64,000 nt of DNA from Sphingomonas sp. (lineage in GTDB: Bacteria > Pseudomonadota > Alphaproteobacteria > Sphingomonadales > Sphingomonadaceae): the NCBI RefSeq assembly GCF_004799495.1, contig NZ_SSMY01000011.1, positions 248,001-312,000 on the forward strand, given 5' to 3'. Within the stretch, counting starts at the first letter, position 1, and each line of letters starts with the position of its first letter. The translations under genes were made by a program, and so were the position numbers. Shown here piece by piece: positions 17,475 through 25,598 of the stretch. The notes beneath the pieces were generated by a model, which saw nothing but the letters and a program-made list of their open reading frames with translations, did not search any database and was not told the DNA's origin.

Positions 17475-18983
17475 TCAATTGATCGGCGCGCGGCGGCGGT
17501 AGCTCAGCGCCTCGGCGATGTGCACGCGTCCGACCTCGTCCGCACCGGCCAGATCGGCGATCGTACGCGCGACGCGCAGAATCCGGGTGTAGCCGCGCGC
17601 CGACAGCCGCATCGCTTCGGATGCCTGGGCAAGCAGTGTGCGGCCCGCCTCGTCGGGCGTCGCCACCGCTTCGAGCAGATCGCCGTCGATCTCCGCATTG
17701 GTGCGCGCCGCATGATCGGCATAGCGTTCGGTCTGGATCGCGCGCGCCGCCGCGACTCGCGCGGCGACCTCGGCCGACCCTTCCGCGGGCGGCGGCAGGA
17801 CGAGGTCCGCGGCGCTGACCGCTTGCACCTCGACGTGGAGATCGATGCGGTCGAGCAAAGGCCCCGAAACCTTCGCCTGATAGTCCGCTGCGCATTTCGG
17901 CGCGCGGGCGCAGGCGAGGCTCGCGTCGCCGAGATGCCCGCAGCGGCACGGGTTCATCGCCGCGATCAGTTGCACGCGCGCCGGGAAGGTCACGTGCGCG
18001 TTCGCCCGCGCGACACTGACCGTGCCCGTTTCGAGCGGCTGGCGCAGCGAATCGAGCACCGCGCGCTGGAATTCGGGCAATTCGTCGAGGAACAGCACGC
18101 CGAGATGCGCGAGGCTGACCTCGCCGGGCCGCACGCGCAGCCCGCCGCCGACCAGCGCTGCCATCGACGCCGAGTGATGCGGCGCACGGTACGGCCGAGT
18201 CCGCGTGATCCGCCCGCCCTCGAGCGTGCCCGCTACCGACTGCACCATCGACGCCTCAAGCGCCTCGGCGGCGTCGAGCGGCGGCAGGATGCCCGGCAGG
18301 CACGACGCCATCAGCGACTTGCCCGCGCCCGGCGGGCCGATCATCAAGAGGTTATGCGCCCCCGCGGCCGCGATCTCGAGCGCCCGTTTGGCGGTCTCCT
18401 GCCCCTTGACCTGTTTGAGGTCGGGACCGAAGCCCGGCTCGTCGGCCTCGCCCGGCGACGGCGCGCCGAGCAGCTGATTGCCCTTGAGGTGGTTGAGCAG
18501 TGACAGCAGGTCGGGAGCCGCGACGACCTGCACCGACCCCGCCCACGCCGCTTCCGCACCCTGTGACGCCGGGCAGACCAGTCCCTTCCCTTCCTCCGAC
18601 GCGTGCAGCGCAGCAAGCAACACCCCCGGCGACGGCGCGATCCGGGCGTCGAGCCCGAGCTCGCCCACCACGACGAACTCGCTCAGCGTCTCGGCATCGA
18701 CCACGCCCATCGCACCGAGCAGCGCCAGCGCGATCGGCAGGTCGAAATGCGTGCCCTCCTTGGGCAGATCGGCGGGCGACAGATTAACCACGATCCGCTT
18801 GGGCGGGAGCGATAGCCCCATCGCGGCGATCGCGCCGCGCACGCGCTCGCGGCTTTCGCCCACCGCCTTGTCGGCCAGCCCGACCACGGTGAAGCTCGGC
18901 AGCCCGGCGATCAGGCTGACCTGCACCTCGACCCCGCGCGCCTCCAGCCCCAGATACGCGACCGTCGATACCAGTGTCGCCAT
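17475..18983 (-). CDS. YifB/ComM-family magnesium-chelatase-like AAA+ ATPase
   Basis: A 502-residue protein with an N-terminal ChlI-type domain (LVSTVAYLGLEARGVEVQVS), a Walker A GPPGAGKS, a Walker B FLDELPEF, a zinc-binding-like MNPCRCG...C...C segment and the C-terminal Mg-chelatase domain. ComM homologues are hexameric helicases that move branches of DNA during integration of taken-up DNA; many other species keep the gene without known competence. The ATG at 18983 gives the full family length; an upstream in-frame extension has no family similarity. No competence genes are visible in the window. Confidence 0.92.
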   Translation of the reverse strand: MATLVSTVAYLGLEARGVEVQVSLIAGLPSFTVVGLADKAVGESRERVRGAIAAMGLSLPPKRIVVNLSPADLPKEGTHFDLPIALALLGAMGVVDAETLSEFVVVGELGLDARIAPSPGVLLAALHASEEGKGLVCPASQGAEAAWAGSVQVVAAPDLLSLLNHLKGNQLLGAPSPGEADEPGFGPDLKQVKGQETAKRALEIAAAGAHNLLMIGPPGAGKSLMASCLPGILPPLDAAEALEASMVQSVAGTLEGGRITRTRPYRAPHHSASMAALVGGGLRVRPGEVSLAHLGVLFLDELPEFQRAVLDSLRQPLETGTVSVARANAHVTFPARVQLIAAMNPCRCGHLGDASLACARAPKCAADYQAKVSGPLLDRIDLHVEVQAVSAADLVLPPPAEGSAEVAARVAAARAIQTERYADHAARTNAEIDGDLLEAVATPDEAGRTLLAQASEAMRLSARGYTRILRVARTIADLAGADEVGRVHIAEALSYRRRAPIN

Positions 18984-19220
18984 GCAGCCCCCGCTTTCGG
19001 CGATTTTGTAACAGCATGCACCAACTTTGGAACAGCGATCAGCGCATCGAATGTTCCCAATGTTCGCACTGGCATGGAGGGAGGCGGACCCGCGTCTGCC
19101 CATCGCCAATGAGCGCTCGACGGGTCTCACGCGAACTCCAACATTGCAAGTTTCCGTGTCTTGCGCAGCCAACACACCACACCCACATCGCGAACCGATG
19201 CATGGACTCGCCCCCCTCGC

Positions 19221-19249
19221 GTTGACTTCGCGAACTACCTCGCTTATGC
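19221..19249 (+). promoter_or_regulatory. Putative rpmH promoter
   Basis: GTTGAC (19221-19226) and TTATGC (19244-19249) are separated by 17 bases, a good match to an alphaproteobacterial housekeeping promoter. Transcription would begin near 19256, about 57 bases before the rpmH ATG, immediately in front of a hairpin. Confidence 0.6.
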
Positions 19250-19262
19250 GCGCCCCCAGCAA

Positions 19263-19286
19263 GGCCGCCTGCGTGGCGGCCCTTTT
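19263..19286 (+). terminator. Terminator-like hairpin in the rpmH leader
   Basis: A perfect 7-base stem GGCCGCC/GGCGGCC (19263-19269 with 19275-19281, loop TGCGT) is followed by CTTTT. It looks like an intrinsic terminator but lies between the likely rpmH promoter and the rpmH start, so it may act as an attenuator or as a 5' stabilising structure. It could also end transcription coming from further upstream. Confidence 0.55.
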
Positions 19287-19312
19287 CTATTCAGACGATC
19301 AGGGAATGAGCG

Positions 19313-19447
19313 ATGAAGCGGACTTTTCAGCCGAGCAACCTGGTGCGGGCGCGCCGGCACGGCTTCCGCGCGCGGACGGCGACGGTGGGCGGGCGCAACG
19401 TGCTCCGTGCACGCCGGGCGCGCGGCCGCAAGAAGCTGTCGGCGTAA
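19313..19447 (+). CDS. rpmH: 50S ribosomal protein L34
   Basis: A 44-residue, very basic protein starting [19 protein letters not shown] and ending with the family tail GRKKLSA. It is the normal length of bacterial L34, a structural protein of the large ribosomal subunit. The ATG at 19313 follows an AGGGA ribosome site. It heads the conserved rpmH-rnpA-yidD-yidC cluster near the replication-origin side of many chromosomes. Confidence 0.98.
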   Translation: MKRTFQPSNLVRARRHGFRARTATVGGRNVLRARRARGRKKLSA

Positions 19448-19453
19448 CGTCTG

Positions 19454-19470
19454 ATCCTGCTTCGCAGGAT
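19454..19470. repeat. Short GC-N3-GC hairpin after rpmH
   Basis: A perfect 7-base stem ATCCTGC/GCAGGAT with loop TTC begins 7 bases after the rpmH stop and directly precedes a much larger palindrome. It belongs to a group of similar triloop hairpins in this window. Confidence 0.7.
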
Positions 19471-19472
19471 GG

Positions 19473-19552
19473 CGGCACCAGCCCGCTCCCCCACCCGGCC
19501 TCCCAGTCATTGTACCCTATGGGAGGCCGGGTGGGGGAGCGGGCTGGTGCCG
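19473..19552. repeat. 33-base perfect inverted repeat between rpmH and rnpA
   Basis: Bases 19473-19505 and 19520-19552 are perfect reverse complements, separated by 14 bases. The arms are C-rich on the left and G-rich on the right and would form a very stable RNA hairpin. Neither arm resembles the neighbouring genes. The only ATG in frame with rnpA upstream of its conserved start lies where the spacer meets the right arm (19519-19521). The structure resembles an intergenic palindromic element of REP or miniature-transposon type, but I cannot assign a family. Confidence 0.9.
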
Positions 19553-19893
19553 TTTCCAACGTCGTCCTGACGACGTTGACAAAACGCCGCGATTTCCTGG
19601 CGGCTAACAGCGGCAAGCGCGCTCCGATGCCGGCCTTCGTGCTGCTCGTGAAGGCGCGCGATGACGGCGATGCGACGATGCGCGTCGGCTATACGGTCAC
19701 CAAGAAAATCGGGAACGCCGTGGTGCGCAATCGCATCAAGCGGCGCTTTCGCGCGCTTGTCCGCGACGTGCTGCCGGTGAGCGGCGTGGCGGGCGCGGAT
19801 CATGTCCTGATCGGGCGCAGCGGCGGCCTGACCCGCGATTTCGCGCAGTTGCGCGTCGATCTCACCAAGGCGCTGGCGAAGGTCGCGCGATGA
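19519..19893 (+). CDS. rnpA: Ribonuclease P protein component
   Basis: The conserved part begins [11 protein letters not shown] and includes the RNase P protein signature [10 protein letters not shown], which binds the catalytic RNA during 5' processing of tRNA precursors. The start is uncertain. The ATG at 19519 gives 124 residues but places about 19 non-conserved residues, encoded by the palindrome, at the N-terminus. A TTG at 19576 gives 105 residues beginning right at the conserved part, but sits in the arm of a small hairpin. The end overlaps yidD by ATGA, as is usual in this operon. Confidence 0.9.
   Translation: MGGRVGERAGAVSNVVLTTLTKRRDFLAANSGKRAPMPAFVLLVKARDDGDATMRVGYTVTKKIGNAVVRNRIKRRFRALVRDVLPVSGVAGADHVLIGRSGGLTRDFAQLRVDLTKALAKVAR
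19557..19578. repeat. Small hairpin at the alternative rnpA start
   Basis: A perfect 9-base stem (19557-19565 with 19570-19578) with loop CCTG. Its right arm ends with the TTG that could start rnpA, so in RNA form it would hide that codon. Confidence 0.6.
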
Positions 19894-20114
19894 TCGGCCG
19901 CTTCTTCACTTGGCTGCTGATCAGGCTCGTGCGCTTCTGGCAGATTGGCCCGTCCGCGATTCTGCCGCCGTCGTGCCGGTATCAGCCGTCATGTTCCGCC
20001 TATGCAATCACCGCGCTTCGCCGCTATGGGCCGCTCAAGGGCGGGTGGCTGGCGATCAAGCGGATCGGGCGGTGCCATCCCTGGGGCGGGTTCGGGCCCG
20101 ACCCCGTTCCCTGA
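19890..20114 (+). CDS. yidD: Membrane protein insertion efficiency factor YidD
   Basis: A 74-residue protein with an amphipathic N-terminus and the family core [19 protein letters not shown], containing conserved cysteines, then the C-terminal motif [14 protein letters not shown]. YidD assists YidC-dependent insertion of inner-membrane proteins. It starts inside the rnpA stop (ATGA) and is followed by yidC after 22 bases, the standard arrangement. Confidence 0.96.
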   Translation: MIGRFFTWLLIRLVRFWQIGPSAILPPSCRYQPSCSAYAITALRRYGPLKGGWLAIKRIGRCHPWGGFGPDPVP

Positions 20115-20136
20115 TCATCGATAAGGTTTCCCCTAC

Positions 20137-21840
20137 GTGAGCAACGACAATCGCAATTTCATCACCTTCGCGGTGATCGCGGCGCTGATCCTGTTCGGCT
20201 GGCCGGTGATCGCGGGACGGCTGTTCCCGCCCGCCAACCCGCCGGTGACGAGGATCGAGGGCGGCAAGACCAAGGTCGTGCCCAACACGACGGCGCCCTC
20301 CCCCAGCACGCCAGCGAAGACTCGCGACCTGAAGGCCGTGCTGGGCGAAAGCGCCGGACAGCGCGTCGCGATCGACACGCCGACGCTGAAGGGTTCGATC
20401 AACCTGAGGGGTGCACGGATCGATGACCTCGTGCTGAGCGATTACAAGGAAACGATCGCCAAGAATTCGCCGGCGATCCGTCTGCTGTCGCCGGTCGGCA
20501 CGGCCGATGCTTATTATGCGCAGTTCGGGTGGCAGGATAATGGCCTGAAGCCGCCGAGCACCGACACCGTGTGGCAGGCGAGCGGCGACCTGCTCGCCCC
20601 CGGCAAGCCGGTGACGCTGACCGCCGCCAACGGTCAGGGTCAGGTGTTCGGGATCGAGCTGTCGGTCGACGACCAGTATATGTTCACGATCCGCCAGACG
20701 GTGGTGAACAAGAGCGGCGCGCCGGTCAGCGTGGCGACGACGGGATTGATCGGCCGCGCGCAGCAATCGAAGGATCTCGACAGCTGGACGATCCAGATCG
20801 GGCCGATGTCGGTCCATGACAAAAAGGCTGATTACAATCTCAACTGGAAGGACGTCGCCGCCTCCAAGCCCTTCACGACCAATGGCGGCTGGCTCGGTTT
20901 TACCGATAAATACTGGCTGACCGCGCTGGTCCCCGATCAGGCATCGAGCTTCGCCGGTCAGTTCACCGCGCCGACTGGCCAGGGTTATGCCGCCGATTAC
21001 GCGCGCGCCGCGACATCGCTCGCACCCGGCAAGGCACTGACCCAGACCAGCCGCTTCTTCGCCGGGGCGAAGGAAGTGCGGATGATCGACCATTATTCGG
21101 ACAACCACTTCGCACCGATGCTCGATTACGCGATCGACTGGGGCTGGTTCCGCATCATCGAAAAACCGATCTTCTACTATCTCGACTGGCTGTTCCGCAT
21201 GGTCGGCAATTTCGGCGTGGCGATCATGCTGCTGACCGTCACGATCCGCGGCCTCATTTTCCCGATCGCGCAGCGCCAGTTCGCGTCGATGGCGTCGATG
21301 CGCGCGATCCAGCCCAAGATGAAGGCGCTGCAGGAACGCTACAAGGACGACAAGCAGCGCCAGCAGCAGGAGATCATGAAGCTGTACAAGACGGAGAAGG
21401 TCAATCCGCTGGCGGGGTGCCTGCCGACGCTGATCCAGATCCCGATCATGTACTCCCTGTACAAGGTGCTGATGCTGACGATCGAAATGCGGCACCAGCC
21501 GTTCGTCGCGTGGATCAAGGATTTGTCCGCGCCCGACCCGCTGACCCCGATCAACCTGTTCGGACTGCTCGATTTCGTGCCGCCGCACTGGATCGCGATT
21601 GGCGTGGTCCCGATCCTGCTCGGGATTTCGATGTGGCTGCAGTTCCGCATGAACCCCGCGCCAATGGACGAGGCGCAGAAGCAGGTCTTCGCGCTGATGC
21701 CGTGGGTGCTGATGTTCGTGATGGCGCCGTTCGCGGTCGGCCTGCAGGTCTACTGGATCACCAGCAACTTGCTGACCGTGCTGCAGCAGAAGGTGCTCTA
21801 TGCACGGCACCCGGCGCTCAAGCAGCCGGTGGTCAAATAG
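20137..21840 (+). CDS. yidC: Membrane protein insertase YidC
   Basis: A 567-residue inner-membrane insertase/foldase. There is an N-terminal membrane segment, a large periplasmic beta domain of about 300 residues, and then five conserved membrane helices including the MKALQERYKDDKQRQQQEIM cytoplasmic coiled region and NPLAGCLPTLIQIPIMYSLY. It inserts membrane proteins alone or with SecYEG. The start is GTG at 20137. The length and Gram-negative domain layout are normal. Confidence 0.97.
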   Translation: MSNDNRNFITFAVIAALILFGWPVIAGRLFPPANPPVTRIEGGKTKVVPNTTAPSPSTPAKTRDLKAVLGESAGQRVAIDTPTLKGSINLRGARIDDLVLSDYKETIAKNSPAIRLLSPVGTADAYYAQFGWQDNGLKPPSTDTVWQASGDLLAPGKPVTLTAANGQGQVFGIELSVDDQYMFTIRQTVVNKSGAPVSVATTGLIGRAQQSKDLDSWTIQIGPMSVHDKKADYNLNWKDVAASKPFTTNGGWLGFTDKYWLTALVPDQASSFAGQFTAPTGQGYAADYARAATSLAPGKALTQTSRFFAGAKEVRMIDHYSDNHFAPMLDYAIDWGWFRIIEKPIFYYLDWLFRMVGNFGVAIMLLTVTIRGLIFPIAQRQFASMASMRAIQPKMKALQERYKDDKQRQQQEIMKLYKTEKVNPLAGCLPTLIQIPIMYSLYKVLMLTIEMRHQPFVAWIKDLSAPDPLTPINLFGLLDFVPPHWIAIGVVPILLGISMWLQFRMNPAPMDEAQKQVFALMPWVLMFVMAPFAVGLQVYWITSNLLTVLQQKVLYARHPALKQPVVK

Positions 21841-21841
21841 G

Positions 21842-22483
21842 GTGAGCGACTTCGACGAGGACGCGATCGAAGCCGCGCGGAAGGTGTTCGCGGGACCGAT
21901 CGCGTTCCTCAAGTCCGCGCCGAAGCTCGAACATCTCCCCGGCGCCGACGTGCCCGAGGTGGCATTCGCGGGGCGTTCGAACGTCGGCAAGTCGTCGCTC
22001 TTGAACGCGCTGACCAACCGCAACAGCCTCGCGCGCACGTCGAACACGCCAGGGCGGACGCAGGAGCTCAACTTCTTCGACGTGGGCGAGCCACTGGCAT
22101 TCCGGCTGGTCGACATGCCGGGTTACGGCTTCGCCAAGGCGCCCAAGGACGTCGTCAAGAAGTGGCGCTTCCTGGTCAACGACTTCCTTCGCGGGCGCGA
22201 CGTGCTCAAGCGGACGCTGGTGCTGGTCGATGCGCGGCACGGCCTCAAGGACGTCGACCGCCAGATCATGGACATGCTCGACAAGGCGGCGGTGAGCTAT
22301 CGCCTCGTCCTGACCAAGGCCGACAAGATCAAGCCGACCGAGCTGACCGATGTCGCCGTGCGTACCGCCGAGGAAGCGCGCAAGCGTCCCGCCGCTCATC
22401 CCGAGATCATCGCGACGTCGAGCGAGACCGGGACCGGCATCGCCGAGCTGCGCGCCGCGGTGATCGAGGCGATCGCCGGCTAG
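21842..22483 (+). CDS. engB: Ribosome-biogenesis GTPase EngB (YihA/YsxC)
   Basis: A 213-residue small GTPase with G1 GRSNVGKSSLLN, the switch sequence TPGRTQELNFF, G3 DMPGYG, G4 TKADK and G5 TSSETG. It is needed for late assembly of the large ribosomal subunit. The GTG start at 21842 comes 1 base after the yidC stop with no clear ribosome site of its own, so translation is probably coupled to yidC. This order is common in alphaproteobacteria. Confidence 0.96.
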   Translation: MSDFDEDAIEAARKVFAGPIAFLKSAPKLEHLPGADVPEVAFAGRSNVGKSSLLNALTNRNSLARTSNTPGRTQELNFFDVGEPLAFRLVDMPGYGFAKAPKDVVKKWRFLVNDFLRGRDVLKRTLVLVDARHGLKDVDRQIMDMLDKAAVSYRLVLTKADKIKPTELTDVAVRTAEEARKRPAAHPEIIATSSETGTGIAELRAAVIEAIAG

Positions 22484-22534
22484 CTTTCGCGCGGCGCGGT
22501 CGTAAGAGTCGGGCGAACAAGGGAGTTTTTCCGA

Positions 22535-23878
22535 ATGAAGCGCATCCTTCTCGCGGCGACATTGGCGGCGCTGCCGCTGACGGCGGCAGCATCGCGCGAT
22601 CGTGTGGCCGCGCCGATCAGCAGCGCCGACGTGCTCGCCGCCGAGCGCGCGCTGGCGGGTCCCGAGATGCGCGGGCGGGGCAGCGGAACCGCCGACGAAG
22701 CGCGCGCCGCCGACTGGGTCGCGGTGCAATTCAAGGCGGCGGGGCTCAAGCCCGCCCCGGGGATGGACGGCTATCTCGAGATCGCGCCGATCGTGCGCCG
22801 CACCGCTGCGGGCACGCCGACGCTCACGGTCGACGGCGTCGCCCTGCCGGGAGTCGGCGTCGTGACGACCGACGGCGGGATCGTCGAAGGCAAGACCGCG
22901 ATCATCGACGGAACCGAGAGCGGCATCCCCGACGCCGCCGTGCTGGTCTATACCGGCGCGCCCGACCGCCTGTCGCAGGTGCGCCGCGCCGCGCGCGGCA
23001 AGGCCCGTCTGATCCTGACCGCCGAGAGCGACGCGATGCGCCGCTACCTCGCCGCGAGCGGCGGCAAGCCGCAGCTGCGCACGACGCTCGAGGGTGGCGG
23101 CGCTTGGTCGGGCGTGGCGCTGGCGACGCTGCCGGCCGACGCGCTGGCGCGGATCAAGCCCGGCAGCAGCGTATCGCTCGACGTGCCGTTCGCGTCCGAG
23201 AAGGGCGTCACGACCAACGCGATCGCCTATCTGCCCGGCACCGATCCCAAGGCGGGTGTCATCCTGCTCTCCGCGCATCTCGACCATCTCGGCGTGCGGC
23301 CCGACGGGACGGTGATGCCCGGCGCCAACGACGACGCATCGGGCACCGTCGCGGTAATCGAGCTCGCACGCGCCTTTGCGAAGATGAAGCCGGCCAAGCG
23401 CAGCATCCTGTTCGTCGCTTATGGCAGCGAGGAACTGGGCGGGCTCGGCTCGACCTGGTTCGGCCAGCATCCGCCGATCGCGCTCGACCGTATCGTCGCC
23501 AATATCGAGCTCGAGATGATCGGCGCGCAGGACGCCAAGCTGCCCAAGGGCGCGCTGATGGTGACCGGCGCCGAGCGGTCGACGCTGTTCGCGATGCTCA
23601 AGGCCAACGGCGCGCTGGTCGCGCCCGATCCGTACCCGGAGCAGCACTTCTTCGAGCGTTCCGACAATTACTCGCTCGCGCTCAAGGGAATCGTCGCGCA
23701 CACGCTGTCGGGGTGGGTCGGGCCGACCTATCACCAGCCGACCGACACGGTGGAGAATCTCGATATCGCGTACATGACCGCAGCGATCAATTCGCTGGTC
23801 GCGCCGATCCGGACGTTGGCCGACGGCGATTTCACGCCGCAATGGACCGCGAACGGGCAACCCGTCGGGAGCCGGTAG
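22535..23878 (+). CDS. Exported M28-family metallopeptidase
   Basis: A 447-residue protein with a signal peptide (cleavage near TAAAS), an N-terminal region that includes a PA-like insert, and an M28 aminopeptidase domain. Zinc-site motifs are visible: AHLDHLG, NDDASGT, YGSEELGGLGS with the catalytic glutamate, and the late histidine in YHQPTD. Such enzymes remove amino acids from peptides in the periplasm with two zinc ions. A GGGAG ribosome site precedes the ATG. It stands alone, 51 bases after engB, and is not obviously part of that operon. Confidence 0.92.
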   Translation: MKRILLAATLAALPLTAAASRDRVAAPISSADVLAAERALAGPEMRGRGSGTADEARAADWVAVQFKAAGLKPAPGMDGYLEIAPIVRRTAAGTPTLTVDGVALPGVGVVTTDGGIVEGKTAIIDGTESGIPDAAVLVYTGAPDRLSQVRRAARGKARLILTAESDAMRRYLAASGGKPQLRTTLEGGGAWSGVALATLPADALARIKPGSSVSLDVPFASEKGVTTNAIAYLPGTDPKAGVILLSAHLDHLGVRPDGTVMPGANDDASGTVAVIELARAFAKMKPAKRSILFVAYGSEELGGLGSTWFGQHPPIALDRIVANIELEMIGAQDAKLPKGALMVTGAERSTLFAMLKANGALVAPDPYPEQHFFERSDNYSLALKGIVAHTLSGWVGPTYHQPTDTVENLDIAYMTAAINSLVAPIRTLADGDFTPQWTANGQPVGSR

Positions 23879-23964
23879 GGCGCGCCGTCCCTCGCTCTTA
23901 ATGCGTTGGTAACGCCGCAGCGCTATTCCTACCCTAGCGCAGAGGTGCGCGCGGGACACGTGGC

Positions 23965-24117
23965 ATGCGGTTTTTCATTCTGTTCGGGCTGTTCGCCGCG
24001 GTGGTCGGGGACCTGATGTTCCTCGACGGTGAATATACGCGCGCGTTCGGCCATTACCTCGCGAGCTTCGGCGACGCGATCCGCAACAGCAGCGCCGATC
24101 TGTGGGGCGTCAACTAA
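23965..24117 (+). CDS. Small membrane-associated protein, 50 residues, unknown
   Basis: A 50-residue reading frame starting MRFFILFGLFAAVVGD, a hydrophobic N-terminal helix, followed by a short polar tail ending SSADLWGVN. It has normal high-GC codon use and fits the gap between the M28 peptidase and the oxidoreductase. The pattern of one membrane helix plus a small soluble tail recurs in sphingomonad small proteins. I do not recognise a named family. Confidence 0.6.
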   Translation: MRFFILFGLFAAVVGDLMFLDGEYTRAFGHYLASFGDAIRNSSADLWGVN

Positions 24118-24187
24118 GCCCGATTGCTCCCCATCGCCGACCCGGCTAGATCGGTTGCAACACGCAATCGATTTGGGGAGAGGCACG

Positions 24188-25300
24188 ATGACGGTACCGG
24201 CCACGATGCGCGAGCTGCGATCGCTGATCGCCGACGGCAAGCTCGAACTGTCGCTGCAGGATGTCGCGGTCCCCACCCCCGGCCCGGGCGAAGTGCTCGT
24301 CCGGATCGAAGCCGCGCCGATCAACCCTTCCGACCAGCCGCTGTTGCTCGGTCCCGCCGACCTCTCGACCCTGGCGAGCAGCGGCGGCGTCACCACTGCG
24401 GCGATCCCCGAGGCGATGGCGGGCATGGTCGCCGCGCGTAACGGCGCGTCGCTCCCGGCCGGCAACGAAGGCGCGGGCGTCGTGGTCGCGGCGGGTGACG
24501 GTGCGGAGCATCTGATCGGCAAGACCGTCGGCGTGCTCGGCGGCGCGATGTATACGCAGTACCGCAAGGTGCCCGCAGCCTCCGTGCTGCCCTATGCCGA
24601 CGGCGTGACCCCGGCGCAGGGCGCGTCCGCCTTCGTCAACCCGCTGACCGCGCTCGGCATGGTCGAGACGATGAAGCTGGAGGGTCACACCGCGCTCGTC
24701 CACACCGCCGCCGCGTCCAACCTCGGGCAAATGCTCAACAAGGTGTGCATCGCCGACGGCGTGACCCTCGTGAATATCGTCCGCAACGACGAGCAGGCGA
24801 AAATCCTGACCGATATCGGCGCGAAATATGTCGTCGACTCGTCCAAGTCCGATTTCCGCGCGCACCTGGCCGACGTGCTGTTCGAAACCGGCGCGACGAT
24901 CGCGTTCGACGCGGTCGGCGGCGGACCGCTCGCCGGGCACATCCTCGGCGCGATGGAAGCGGCGCTGGTCAGGAAGACGCCGCCGACCGGCGGCTACGGC
25001 TCACCGGTGCACAAGCAGGTCTACATCTACGGCCGCCTCGACCTGTCGCCGACCACGCTCGCGCCCAACATGGGCTTCGCCTGGGGTGTCGGGGGGTTCC
25101 TGCTCACCCCGTTCCTGATGAAGATCGGGCAAGAGGGTGTGCAAAAACTGCGCCAGCGCGTCGCCGACGAAATCCTCACCACGTTCGCGAGCAGCTACAC
25201 CTCCGAAATATCGCTCGCGCAGGCGATCGAGCCCGACACGATCCGCGGCTGGCAGCGCAAGGCGACGGGCGAGAAATACCTGATCAACCCGACGCTCTGA
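24188..25300 (+). CDS. Zinc-type alcohol dehydrogenase/quinone oxidoreductase-like protein (MDR superfamily)
   Basis: A 370-residue member of the medium-chain dehydrogenase/reductase superfamily. The N-terminal GroES-like fold has PGPGEVLVRIEAAPINPSD and GNEGAGVVVAAG; the Rossmann part has HTAAASNLGQML in place of the classical glycine-rich motif. The zinc-ligand cysteines of alcohol dehydrogenases are absent, which suggests a zinc-free NAD(P)H-dependent quinone or enoyl reductase. The ATG at 24188 follows GGGGAGAGG. The substrate is unknown. Confidence 0.85.
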   Translation: MTVPATMRELRSLIADGKLELSLQDVAVPTPGPGEVLVRIEAAPINPSDQPLLLGPADLSTLASSGGVTTAAIPEAMAGMVAARNGASLPAGNEGAGVVVAAGDGAEHLIGKTVGVLGGAMYTQYRKVPAASVLPYADGVTPAQGASAFVNPLTALGMVETMKLEGHTALVHTAAASNLGQMLNKVCIADGVTLVNIVRNDEQAKILTDIGAKYVVDSSKSDFRAHLADVLFETGATIAFDAVGGGPLAGHILGAMEAALVRKTPPTGGYGSPVHKQVYIYGRLDLSPTTLAPNMGFAWGVGGFLLTPFLMKIGQEGVQKLRQRVADEILTTFASSYTSEISLAQAIEPDTIRGWQRKATGEKYLINPTL

Positions 25301-25317
25301 AGCCCTCGCCACTTTTA

Positions 25318-25331
25318 CTGATCGCGATCAG
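25318..25331. repeat. 14-base perfect palindrome CTGATCGCGATCAG
   Basis: It lies 17 bases after the oxidoreductase stop and 66 bases before a small reading frame. It may be a weak stem-loop or a protein-binding site. There is no T-run. Confidence 0.4.
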
Positions 25332-25397
25332 CAATTTAGGTAGCGCGCGTTAACCAAATCTATGGCATGACCGTCCCTGCATTTCAGGGGACCAGCG

Positions 25398-25529
25398 ATG
25401 GACGAGGATGCGAAGAAGCCCGCGGACAAACGCGGCGGCACGGACCGGCGGCAAGGCGAGGACCCGGATTTTCCCGGTCCGGAGCGCCGCGTCGGCGACC
25501 GCCGCAAGGACAAGCCCGCGCCGAAATAA
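25398..25529 (+). CDS. Small highly charged protein, 43 residues, unknown
   Basis: A 43-residue reading frame with an AGGGGA ribosome site. It is almost entirely charged residues, Gly and Pro, with two related segments, RGGTDRRQGEDPDFPGPERR and ERRVGDRRKDKP, that repeat an R-R/G-x-D-R-R pattern. It has no hydrophobic core and is probably disordered. Similar DRR-rich small proteins occur in alphaproteobacteria, but I know no function. Confidence 0.6.
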   Translation: MDEDAKKPADKRGGTDRRQGEDPDFPGPERRVGDRRKDKPAPK

Positions 25530-25598
25530 TTCGGCTGGCGCTGCGATCGACCGACGCGCCGGTTGCCCGCCGGCGTGATCGCCACTACGCCCGCGGTC

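Larger units (their letters stand above)
18984..19312. other. 329-base intergenic region between yifB-like gene and rpmH
   Basis: This stretch holds the divergent control regions of the YifB-like gene (minus) and rpmH (plus). I see no convincing gene in it. The part next to rpmH has a promoter match and a terminator-like hairpin, listed separately. The middle part is less GC-rich than the surrounding genes and shows no clear repeats. Confidence 0.6.

Noticed and set aside
20056..22116. Minus-strand frame of almost 700 codons opposite yidC and engB
   Set aside because: Low-complexity Arg/Asp/His content, no domain; yidC and engB are certain.
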